DNA of 12,599 bases from contig CAZNTU010000164.1 of the NCBI GenBank assembly GCA_964575975.1, positions 1 through 12,599 on the forward strand. The letters run 5' to 3'. Under the pieces are notes generated by a model. It was not told the DNA's origin and did not search any database. It worked only from the letters and a program-made list of their open reading frames with translations. This stretch comes from G963674505 sp964575975. GTDB lineage: Bacteria > Desulfobacterota > Desulfobacteria > Desulfobacterales > SKZT01. Of this stretch, positions 1 to 8,400 are shown piece after piece; position 1 is the first letter of the stretch; each line of letters begins with the position of its first letter. A program made the translations under genes and the position numbers.

Positions 1-795
1 ATCCGAGCGGAGAGCCCATTTTTTACGCACTACGAGATAATGGGTGCCGGTGTTATACCCGGTGCCGCGGACGTGGAAATGGCTAGAGCCGGGGGCACGC
101 TGGCCGAGAATCGAAAAGTGATTCGAATCCGGGATCTGGTCTGGCTGAGCCCCGTGGGCCGCGAAAAGGGTTCATTGCTGTTGGAGTTGCATCCGATTAA
201 AGAAAAGAATTGCGCGGCCTTTGAATTGACTACGAGAGAAGCAGGCTTGTCCGGGGAAAAGCGCGTGCGGGCGAGGGGAATATTGGATTTCGAATCCGGG
301 GAGATCGAGCCGAGCGCGGCCGCCGCCGGTCCGGATGTGGAATTGATCGTGGCGAGATGCTCCCGGACCGTGTCGAGTAAGGATTGCTACCGGCATTTCC
401 AAAATCTGGGATTTGCCTATGGACCGTCCTTTACATCCATCGAACAACTTCACACCGACGGTAGCCAGGCTGCGGCGTGCTTTCGCCTTCCCGAAAGCTG
501 GAAGAAAGATTGCGATTTGTACCAACTGCATCCGGCTTTGCTGGATGCGGCCTTCCAAACCGCTCTTTATCTGCACACGGCAACGAATGGGCGTCGGGAA
601 GCCTTCGTTCCTTTCAGCATGGAAACATTGGAAATTTGGGGTCCATTGGAGGAAAACGGCTATGTGCATGCGACCCCCGCAAGTTCTCGGGGCGATTTCG
701 ATCGAAAGACCGCCGGTTTCGATCTGTGCATCACCGACGACCGGTCAAGGGTGGCCGTGAAGATTCGCAATTTCATGATTCGCCCGTTGAAAAAG
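1..795 (+). other. DH1: dehydratase domain, cut at its N-terminus, unusual catalytic motif
   Basis: This double-hotdog domain would remove water from a beta-hydroxyacyl-ACP to give an alpha,beta-enoyl thioester. Support: the motif region THYEIMGAGVIPG (25-63), YGPSF (418-432) and HPALLDAAFQ (529-558), whose Asp at 544-546 and Gln at 556-558 are the canonical DxxxQ. The HxxxGxxxxP motif is off register. Aligned from Gly and Pro, and by the EMARA block that DH4 shares, the catalytic His position holds Tyr (31-33) and His sits one residue earlier (28-30). DH4 has Asp-His at these two places. The domain may be inactive or altered, or the window edge may carry an error. Its first strand(s) lie outside the window. 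KR1 follows directly, the usual DH-KR order. Confidence 0.9.
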
Positions 796-3700
796 GGTGT
801 CCCCGACGAGGTTTCCGGGCAGGAAGCGAAAGCCACATCGGCAAATTTCCTGGTACCAAAATGGACCCCGGCTCCCTTGAAATTCGGGGCGGGCGATTCG
901 TATCCACTATCACCCTTTCGCGGTCCGGTGCTTGTGCTGTCCGGGGACGATAGCTTTAAGAAGTCAATGGAAAAACACATCGGTCGGGAAACCGATTCCC
1001 CCGTGATCCTTGCGAAAACCGGAACCGTATTCGAAAAGATCGGTCCCCGCGATTTTGTTGTCGATCCGTCAAATTTCGATCACATGGACCGCTTGCTCGG
1101 GGATCTCTCGGACCGGGAATTGTCCCCAAGGGTCATAATCGACGCCTTATCCGCCAATTGCTCTATGGAGTCGATCGCAAACTCGGCCAGGCCCCCGGCT
1201 CCCATTTATCCCCTCTTGAATCTGTGCAAGTGTCTTGCTCGAAGAAGATCCCGTCGGGAAACGACTGTGCTCTACAGCTTCATGGAGAGGCAAGCCCTGC
1301 GTGATTCATGGCATTGGGCGGTGAGCGGGTTTGCCAGAACCCTGCGGCTGGAAAATGAGAATATCGTTATAAAATCGGTTGGCATTGCCGATCGCTCGCT
1401 TGAGCCCAAGCCGGGGGCCGACGCGTTGTCGCGGATCATTCTTGGCGAAGCCGCGGCCGCCAGCGGGGAGCATTTTGAAATTCGCTACAAGGGAAGCGAA
1501 AGACATATCCGCGAGTATGTCGAACTAGAGTTCGAGCGCAGCAAAAAGCAAAAAGAGGTTCTCAAGGCATCCTCGGTCTATTTAATAACCGGCGGGACCG
1601 GAGTGCTGGGCGCGCTGTTTGCAAAATACCTGGCGGAAAAAATCGGTGCAATACCCATTGTCGTCGGCCGCAAGCCCGCTTCCAATCCGGAAGCAGCCAA
1701 AATTTTAGACAGGCTGGACGGCAAGGTGGTCCACATGCTGGCCGACGTCTCCGATTATGAACAGGTGCGTTCCCTTGCCGAAACCGTCAGAAAGCAGTTT
1801 GGCGCAATCAACGGCGTATTTCATCTCGCGGGCTTGTTGCGCGACGGCCTGATTTACCACAAGAAGGCAAGTGACGTGCAACAAGTACTGGCTCCGAAAA
1901 TCGCGGGCGCGTTGAATCTCGACCGGGTCACGCAAAGCGACCCTCTGGATATTTTCGTCCTGTTTTCATCCGTGGCCGCGGTGATGGGCAATCCAGGACA
2001 ATGCGACTACACCTACGCCAACAGCTTCATGGATGCATTCGCCCGCCAGCGCGAAAAGATGCGGCTTTCGGGACAAAGACGCGGTGTAAGCCTTGCCGTC
2101 AATTGGCCGATTTGGGAGGACGGCGGCATGCGGGTGGATGAAACCACCGCGAAAGTAATTGAAAAACGAACAGGTATGCGGCCGATGAATACCCGCACCG
2201 GCCTTGCCGCTTTCGAAACGGCGGTAAATTCGGGAGCGCCCCAGGTAGTGGTGGCGGTCGGTGAAAAGGAGAAATTGATGAAATCGCTCAATCCGCTTTC
2301 CGCGGCAAGTGGAACGTTTGAAAATGCATCCGAGAGTCCGCTCCCCTCCGGCCGGAGCGAGCGGCGGCAGCAAGTGGAGGAGGCGCTCGTAACCATTTGC
2401 GCCGATATGTTGAAGGTGGATCGGGCGGAAATCGATCCGGACGCGGACCTGGAAGACTACGGAGTAGACTCGATTTTGCTCATGGACTTGCTGAACCGTG
2501 TTGAAGCGCATTGGGGAAAATCCATGGCGCCGAACACGGTTATAGAAAATTCGACTGTTCGGAGCCTATGCGATTACATGGTCGAGCACGATCTGGTGGA
2601 TTCGTTAAATGTGGATTCGTTAAATCAGGAACCCGCCCAAAAAATTTCCGCCGAGGAAGCCGATGAACGAAGCGCCTCCGCCATGCCGGAATCGTCCGCG
2701 CCGGAGCCTGCTTTCGAGATCCGAAACGGGCCTATAAAATCGAAATCGGCAACACCGGTTCGAAACAGGGAGGTTGCCTCCGGCGATCGCATTGCCGTAA
2801 TTGCCCGCGTCTGCCGATTTCCGGGAGCAAAAACTCCCGAGGCCTTTCACGAAAACCTGGTGGGGGGGAAAAACTCGATTTCAGAGCCACCTCTCGAGCG
2901 CACGCTTCTTTGGGGTGCCTATGACGCCGATCCTCGCGGACGCCACGATAAAACATACTCGATTTCCGGCGGTTACCTGGACAATATCAGTGGTTTCGAT
3001 CCCGAACACTTCGGCATTTCCAAGCGGGAAGCGATTTTGATGGACCCGCAGCACAGGATTTTGCTGGAGCTTACCCAGCACCTGCTGGATAGCGCGGGGT
3101 ACTCGAGGCAGGAGTTGGATGGCAGCCTTACCGGCGTGTTCCTGGGAGGCGGAGAGAGTAGTTACGTAAAAAAGTACATGCATCGGATCGCAAGGCAGGA
3201 TCTCAAACATATGCTGGTCAATTCCCTGCAGAACATGATGGCCGGCAGGATTTCAAATACTTTCAATTTCAAGGGGCCTTCCGAAACCATGGATACCGCC
3301 TGCTCCTCTTCATTGGTGGCTGTTCACAAAGCCTGCGCATCCCTGCGAATCCAGGAGTGCCAAATGGCGGTGGCGGGAGGGATCGAACTGCTTTTCGACC
3401 CGTTTCTGCATCTCGGTTTCAGCCATTCCGGAGTGTTGTCCGCCAGCGGCAGGGCTTCCGTGTTCGATCAAAATGCCGACGGTATCGTACTGGGCGAGGG
3501 CGCGGGCCTTGTTTTGCTAAAACGGCTGGATGCGGCCATAGAGGACGGGGACCGGATCGTGGCGGTAATTTGCGGCTCCGCCATAAACAACGACGGACGC
3601 ACCATGGGCGTGACTGTCCCTAGTCTCGATGGGCAAAAGGCGGTCATCGAGAAGGCGCTTTGGGCAAGTAAAATCGAGGTGGAGCAAATCGGTTTTCTCG

Positions 3701-5399
3701 AAGCTCACGGGACCGGAACGCTTTTAGGCGATCCGATCGAAATCAAGGCGGCCACGGAAGTATTCGGAAAATATACCTCGAGAACCGGATTTTGCGCAGT
3801 GGGCAGCGTGAAGTCCAATATCGGGCACCTGTTGCGAGCGGCCGGAATAGCCGGTTTGATAAAGACGATTTCGGCCCTGCGGTATAAGGAGATTCCCCCC
3901 ACCCTTAACTGCAATTCCCCCCACCCCAGGTTCGAATTCGAAAGGTCTCCCTTTTTTCCCGCCACCCGCGCGGTAAAGTGGCAAGCGAACGGCTATCCGA
4001 GGACGGCGGCGGTATCGTCCTTTGGTTTCGGAGGGACCAATTGCCACATGATTCTCCAGGAAAGCCCGCTTCAAGACGAAGAGGAAACCGCGGTAAAACG
4101 ACAACCTCTTCCCGCGACAATTTTCCGGCATAAACAATTTTGGTTGGGCGAGGACGAAGTCCACCCCGGGGAGGGAAACGCAGAAGCCGACCTCTCCTCT
4201 TTTTCGACGATGGAACCTGTTCGTCGAAAGAGGAGCCGGTCGGAGGAGATTAATGTGCATTCCCGGGAGTTTTTCGCCCAGGAGCCGCTGCTCGGCGACC
4301 ATACGGTTTTCGGAAAGCCCACGCTCCTGGGCGCGGCGCATTTGAGCCTGGCCGTGGAGGCGGCGGCGGGCGTCCAGCCTCGAAATTTGCTGTCGGGCAT
4401 TCGCAACCTGATGTTCCATACGCCCGTCGCGTTGGAACCTCGAACCTCCGTAAACGTCTCTGTGGCGACCCGTGAAGACGCGAAAGGCCCTTTTTTCGAG
4501 AACCGTTTTAAAGAACCGGGCAGCGAAGCCTGGACCCAGGCGGCAACGGGATTTTACCTGTTTCACGAAACGCAACCGGCAAATACAACAAGGAACCGGA
4601 CAGCGTTCGAACTACCCGTCAACTTTACTTCCGTCGATTTCGTATACGACAGGCTGGCGAAGCTGGGTGTCGTTCATGGCCCGTCGCTGAAAACCGCAAG
4701 GGCCGTTTCGGTTCTGCAAGGATCGGCCTGGGGGCGCTTGGAACTGTCGGAAGAAATGAAAACGGAGTTTTATGATTTTTTCGTTCATCCGGCTCTAATC
4801 GACGGGGCGGTCGTTACCGGGCTCGCTTGCATTGCGGATGATCTGTCCGATCCGCTTCTGCCCTTGTCGGTGCAAAAGCTGCGAATATTCGACCGGACCC
4901 CGTCCAGGTGCCTTGCCTTCGCCAAGACCTTGAAATTCACGGGCGAGATTTGGCTTGCCGATATCCACGTCTATTCCGAGCAGGGGGATGAAATATTGTC
5001 CATGGACGGCTTCTGCGCAAAGCGGGTTCCCCGTCGGAAGCAATTCAAGTTATCGGCAACGCATGGTGCTGAAATTCCGGAGGTGGCGGAAAAAGAAATC
5101 CGGACGGCCGAAGCTGTTCCCCGCAAGGAAAATCCAATGGCCTTGCCCGAACGTCTCAAGCGTTATATCGCTGAAAATTTGCCCCTCCCCTCGGGTGACG
5201 ACACCGCCTTCGGACACCCGGAACGAAATTTCATGGACTTGGGAATCGATTCCAGTCAGCTGTTGGCCCTGGTTGCCAAAATCGAGGCCGACGTCAAAAT
5301 CGAACTGTATCCCACGGTATTTTTCGAATATCAGAATATCAACGAGTTGGCCGAGTATTTTGCTTCGGAATTTACCGATGCGTTCATGCGAAAGCTCGG
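1..5399 (+). CDS. Trans-AT modular polyketide synthase, partial (DH-KR-ACP-KS-DH-ACP)
   Basis: The frame is open from base 1 to the assembly gap, about 1,800 codons, with no stop, so the protein lacks both ends here. Counting residue 1 at the first base, domains are: DH1 1-265, KR1 281-765 (structural then catalytic half), ACP1 789-862, KS1 929-1352, DH2 1419-1678 and ACP2 1713-1792. It extends a growing acyl chain held as a thioester on carrier-protein phosphopantetheine arms, in the cytosol. No acyltransferase lies between KS1 and DH2, so malonyl loading must come from a separate enzyme. The ATG at 40 is not the start: it falls inside the first DH active-site motif, and conserved DH sequence precedes it. 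Codons read past 5399 into the frame after the gap are meaningless. Family assignment is firm; the product is unknown. Confidence 0.97.
841..2295 (+). other. KR1: ketoreductase domain (structural plus catalytic subdomain), predicted B-type
   Basis: It reduces the beta-keto thioester with NADPH. Bases 841-1545 form the non-catalytic Rossmann-like half, and 1570-2295 the catalytic half. The cofactor loop TGGTGVLG is at 1588-1611. Catalytic residues are all visible: Lys 1897-1899 (APK), Ser 1969-1971 (FSS) and Tyr 2008-2010 with Asn 2020-2022 (YxxxN). The stereochemical fingerprint reads LRD at 1837-1845, with the diagnostic Asp kept (1843-1845), and there is no Trp in the VMGNPGQ stretch before the Tyr. 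By established KR rules this points to B-type, giving a D-configured (often R) hydroxyl. NWPIWEDGGM at 2101-2130 is the usual lid-region motif. Active by inspection. Confidence 0.95.
2365..2586 (+). other. ACP1: acyl carrier protein domain
   Basis: A four-helix carrier domain of about 75 residues. The phosphopantetheine attachment Ser is at 2470-2472 in DYGVDSILLM. It carries the product of DH1/KR1 and passes it to KS1, about 200 bases downstream. The Trp that marks carriers serving HMG-synthase-type beta-branching is not present a few residues after the Ser. A flexible Glu/Ser/Ala/Pro-rich linker follows (2587-2780). Confidence 0.95.
2596..2625 (+). repeat. Perfect in-frame 15-bp tandem duplication in the ACP1-KS1 linker
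   Basis: The unit gtggattcgttaaat occurs twice without mismatch (2596-2610 and 2611-2625). It encodes VDSLN-VDSLN directly after the last ACP1 helix. Being a multiple of three, it lengthens the linker by five residues without breaking the frame. It looks like a recent slippage duplication in a tolerant linker. Confidence 0.95.
2785..4056 (+). other. KS1: ketosynthase domain of divergent type
   Basis: It catalyses decarboxylative Claisen condensation of the chain from ACP1 with an extender on ACP2. The thiolase-fold triad is complete: Cys 3301-3303 (DTACSSSL), His 3706-3708 (EAHGTGT) and His 3826-3828 (KSNIGH). FGFGGTNCH near 4021 closes the domain. It differs from KS2 and KS3: DGIVLGEGAGLVLLKRL replaces the VPGEGV-type loop, INNDGRTMGVTVPS replaces NQDGxTNGITAPS, and the C-terminal part reads PPTLNCNSPHPRF. 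These suggest a separate KS lineage from its neighbours. Most trans-AT KSs keep an alpha/beta flanking subdomain after the core; none is seen here. All catalytic residues suggest it condenses; its exact clade needs a phylogeny. Confidence 0.95.
4057..4254 (+). other. Very short KS1-DH2 linker without KS flanking subdomain
   Basis: Only about 66 residues separate KS1 from DH2. They include LPATIFRHKQFW (4108-4143), which matches the post-AT linker motif (LPxYPFxRxxYW) that packs against the KS in cis-AT enzymes. The remainder is acidic and then basic low-complexity sequence (RRKRSR near 4225). By contrast the KS2-DH3 and KS3-DH4 stretches are about 190 residues each and contain an alpha/beta flanking subdomain. 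Here both the AT and its adaptor subdomain are absent. Confidence 0.8.
4255..5034 (+). other. DH2: DH-like double-hotdog domain with degraded active-site motifs
   Basis: The fold is recognised from GDHTVFGKPTLLG (4294-4332), VVHGPS (4669-4686) and HPALIDGAVV (4786-4815). The catalytic His (4300-4302) and Asp (4801-4803) remain, but the Pro of HxxxGxxxxP is Leu (4327-4329) and the Gln/His of DxxxQ/H is Val (4813-4815). YGP is HGP. The module has no ketoreductase, so no hydroxyl is made locally for it to eliminate. Trans-AT systems contain DH relatives that shift double bonds, form pyrans or assist chain branching in KS-B-ACP modules. Loss of that Pro is reported for some double-bond-shifting DH* domains, though those usually also change the Asp. 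Which of these applies, or whether it is inert, cannot be decided by eye. Confidence 0.85.
5137..5376 (+). other. ACP2: acyl carrier protein domain
   Basis: The phosphopantetheine Ser is at 5251-5253 in MDLGIDSSQLL. The sequence ends with the helix IELYPTVFFEYQNINELAEYF, a carrier type often met in trans-AT lines. No beta-branching Trp is seen after the Ser. The domain ends about 25 bases before the gap, so a tandem second ACP or a docking tail inside the gap is possible but unsupported. Confidence 0.93.
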
Positions 5400-5499
5400 N
5401 NNNNNNNNNNNNNNNNNNNNNNNNNNNNNNNNNNNNNNNNNNNNNNNNNNNNNNNNNNNNNNNNNNNNNNNNNNNNNNNNNNNNNNNNNNNNNNNNNNN
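5400..5499. other. Assembly gap 1 (100 N), between ACP2 and KS2
   Basis: Exactly 100 N. The reading frame is 1 before and 2 after. A continuous protein needs the missing length to be a multiple of three, which 100 is not, so the size is a placeholder. If the ACP2-KS2 linker resembles the ACP1-KS1 and ACP3-KS3 linkers, roughly 160-200 bases are missing. A gene boundary, or extra domains, could also lie here. Confidence 0.95.
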
Positions 5500-8400
5500 C
5501 GATGCCGATATCGCTATTATCGGGATGGCCGGCCGCTTTGGCGGCAGCGACGATATAGTTCAATTCTGGGAAAATCTTTTAAACGGCGAGGATCTGATTC
5601 GCGAAATACCGGCCGATCGGTTCGATCTCGGGAAGTACTTCGATCCCGACCCGAAAGCATCGGACCGGATTTACTGTAAATGGGGAAGCTTCATCGACGA
5701 CGCGTTCCGTTTCGAGTCGGATTTTTTCAATATCTCCCCCCGGGAGGCGACGGCCATGGATCCGCAGCTAAGATGGCTGCTGCAGGTATTGTATCACGCG
5801 GCGGAGGATGCCGGATATGGAGGCAAAATTTCCGGAACGCACACGGGAATGTATGTCGGTGCGTGTTTCCACGATTATTTGCAGGAGATGGAGCGTTGCC
5901 GATTGCCGGTCCAGGCGCATCACTGCACGGGCAACTCGCCGTCCATGCTTGCCAACCGGCCCTCCTTCTTTTTCAACCTGACAGGCCCCAGTTTCGTGGT
6001 GGATACCGCCTGTTCCTCGTCCCTGGTTGCGCTTCACCTGGCCCGAGAGGGCCTGCGTCGGGGCGATTGCGACATGGCGTTCGTCGCGGGGGTGAATCTG
6101 ATTCTGAGCCCATGGCATTACAAGGCATTTTGCGCCCTAGGGGCTTTGTCCGCCACTGGACGCTGCCACAGTTTCGATGCCTCCGCCGATGGCTACGTGC
6201 CGGGGGAAGGCGTGGCCGCGATCCTTTTGAAGCCCCTGAGTCGCGCCCTTCGGGATGGAGACCGGATCGACGCGGTAATCAAGGGAACGGCGGTAAACCA
6301 TGGAGGCTATACGCCTTCCGTAACCGCGCCCAGCACCCGACGCCAAGCCAAGGTGATCCTGGACGCCTGGGAAGACGCCCGAATCGATCCGGAAACCATC
6401 GGCTATATCGAGGCCCACGGAACCGGGACAAAACTCGGAGACCCGGTCGAGATCGACGGTTTGAGGATGGCTTTTGAAAAGCATACCGATAAACGGGATT
6501 TTTGCGCGGTGGGTTCCGCAAAGGCTCATATCGGGCATACGGAGGGGGCCGCCGGGGTGGCGGGAATCATAAAGACCGTGCTATCCTTCAAGCATCGCAA
6601 GATTCCCGCAATGCCCCTGTTCAATGAGATCAATCCCTACATCCGGTTTGAGGAAGGCCCGCTTTACATTAACCGGGAAGCAGTGGAATGGAACACGCCC
6701 GGCGGCGGGCCTCTTCGGGCCGGGGTAAGTTCCTTCGGATTCGGCGGCGCCTATGCGCATGTGCTGATGGAATCTTTTGCGCCGCCGGATTCGTCCGATC
6801 CCGCAAAGGAGGAAAAAGGGCCGTGGGTGTTCGCCTTGTCCGCCAGGGACGATGACCACCTTCGAGCCCATGCGGGAAATCTTGCAAAGCGTTTGGCCGG
6901 CACTCCGGGAAACGGACCGCTACTGTCCGCCTTGGCGCGCACATTGCTGTCGGGTCGGGAACCGATGCCCAGTCGATTGGCTATTGTAACCTCCGATGCG
7001 GAAAATTTGCGTCGGCAACTGACGGCCTTTTCGCGCGGGCGAACACTTTCGGAGACCGGTTGCTTCACCAGCGAGGCATTGACGAAAAAGGCACACGATG
7101 AAACCGAGGACTACAGTAATTCGCCCTCGCGAGTTTTGCCCGTTCCCGGCATCGACGAATTATCCGGCCTTGCCAGGCAGTGGGTATCGGGAAAAGAGGT
7201 CCCGTGGGAAAAACTCCTCGCGGGTTTGTCTCCCGCTCCCCTTTCCCTTCCGGGTTATCCTTTCAAAGGAGAGGTTTATAAAATTGATTTCCAGGAACCC
7301 AAGGGAAATTTTGAAATGGCTCCCTCTTCAAAATCTACCCACCCCCTGTTCGATTCCCTCGAGCCGGTACGCGAGGTCGGACAAGGTTCGAGTTTTACAC
7401 TTCGTCTCAGCGATGCCGCGCCGATAATCCGGGATCATCGGTTGTCGGGTGAAATGGTGCTTCCCGCCGTCGCCTATATTGAAATCGCCCTTGCCGCCGG
7501 AAAAATAGTCTCCAAGGAAAAACCCTTGTACGCGGCAAACCTGAAATGGCTGAGGCCCTTCACTTTGGAAAAGTCCGGCGATCGACTGGACGTTCACATC
7601 GGGCCGGGCAGCCGGGGATACGAATTTTCCATGACGACCGGAGACTCGCCGGAAGCGGTAATTCACGCCAAGGGCGAACTGCGGATATGGGAGAGTGCCG
7701 AATCGACTCAAGAGGATTCCGAATGGATGACAAAATTTCCGGAAAGCGCCGAGCGCCGGTTTGCCAGGAAGGAATTCTATGAAAAAATGGAGCGATTCGG
7801 CTATGCCTACGGCGAATATTTTCGGACGGTGGATCAAGTCTGGATGTCTGGCAACCGGGTTATGGGGCGGCTGCGGCCCTCGCCGGAATTTGAAAAAAAC
7901 GGAGAGCAATATTTGATAGGTCCCCATTTGGCCGATGGCGCGCTGCAACTGGCAGCCTGCCTTTGGTCGGACGCCGGACCCGCCCTTCCCTTCGAGGCGG
8001 AATCGGTGCGGGTTTTCAAGCCGATTCCTTCCGAGGCTTTCGCGCGCCTGGATGAAACCGGTGAAAATGAATACCGGGTGCTCATTGTCGATCCTCGGGG
8101 AGAGACCTGCGCCGTATTCAACGGATTGATTTTTCGGGGCAGGACGCAATCTGCGGAGAAGCGTGCTCCGTCCGTCCCCAAAAAGGACTCCGATCCCGCC
8201 GAACGGGATAATGAGGGTAACGAGGCTTCCTTGAAGCGGGTTCGCCAGAGGATAACCGAAACCATCCGGGAGGTGCTGCGCATGGATGGTCCCGATTCCT
8301 CGCCCAAGCCGTTGGACATGAATCGTCCCTTCAATAATTTGGGGATCGACAGCGTGCTGTCCGTTGAAATCATCGATCGGCTCAATCGCGAATTGAATAT

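Noticed and set aside
40..42. ATG as the start of the first gene
   Set aside because: It lies within the DH1 active-site motif. The frame is open and DH-like upstream to base 1, so the gene begins outside the window.
4057..4254. A degenerate acyltransferase hidden after KS1
   Set aside because: The stretch is far too short for an AT (about 300 residues needed) and has no GHSxG motif.
5501..6775. KS2 as a non-elongating KS0
   Set aside because: Cys, HGTGT His and GH His are all present. The odd residues elsewhere are not the KS0 hallmark, so I only flag them.
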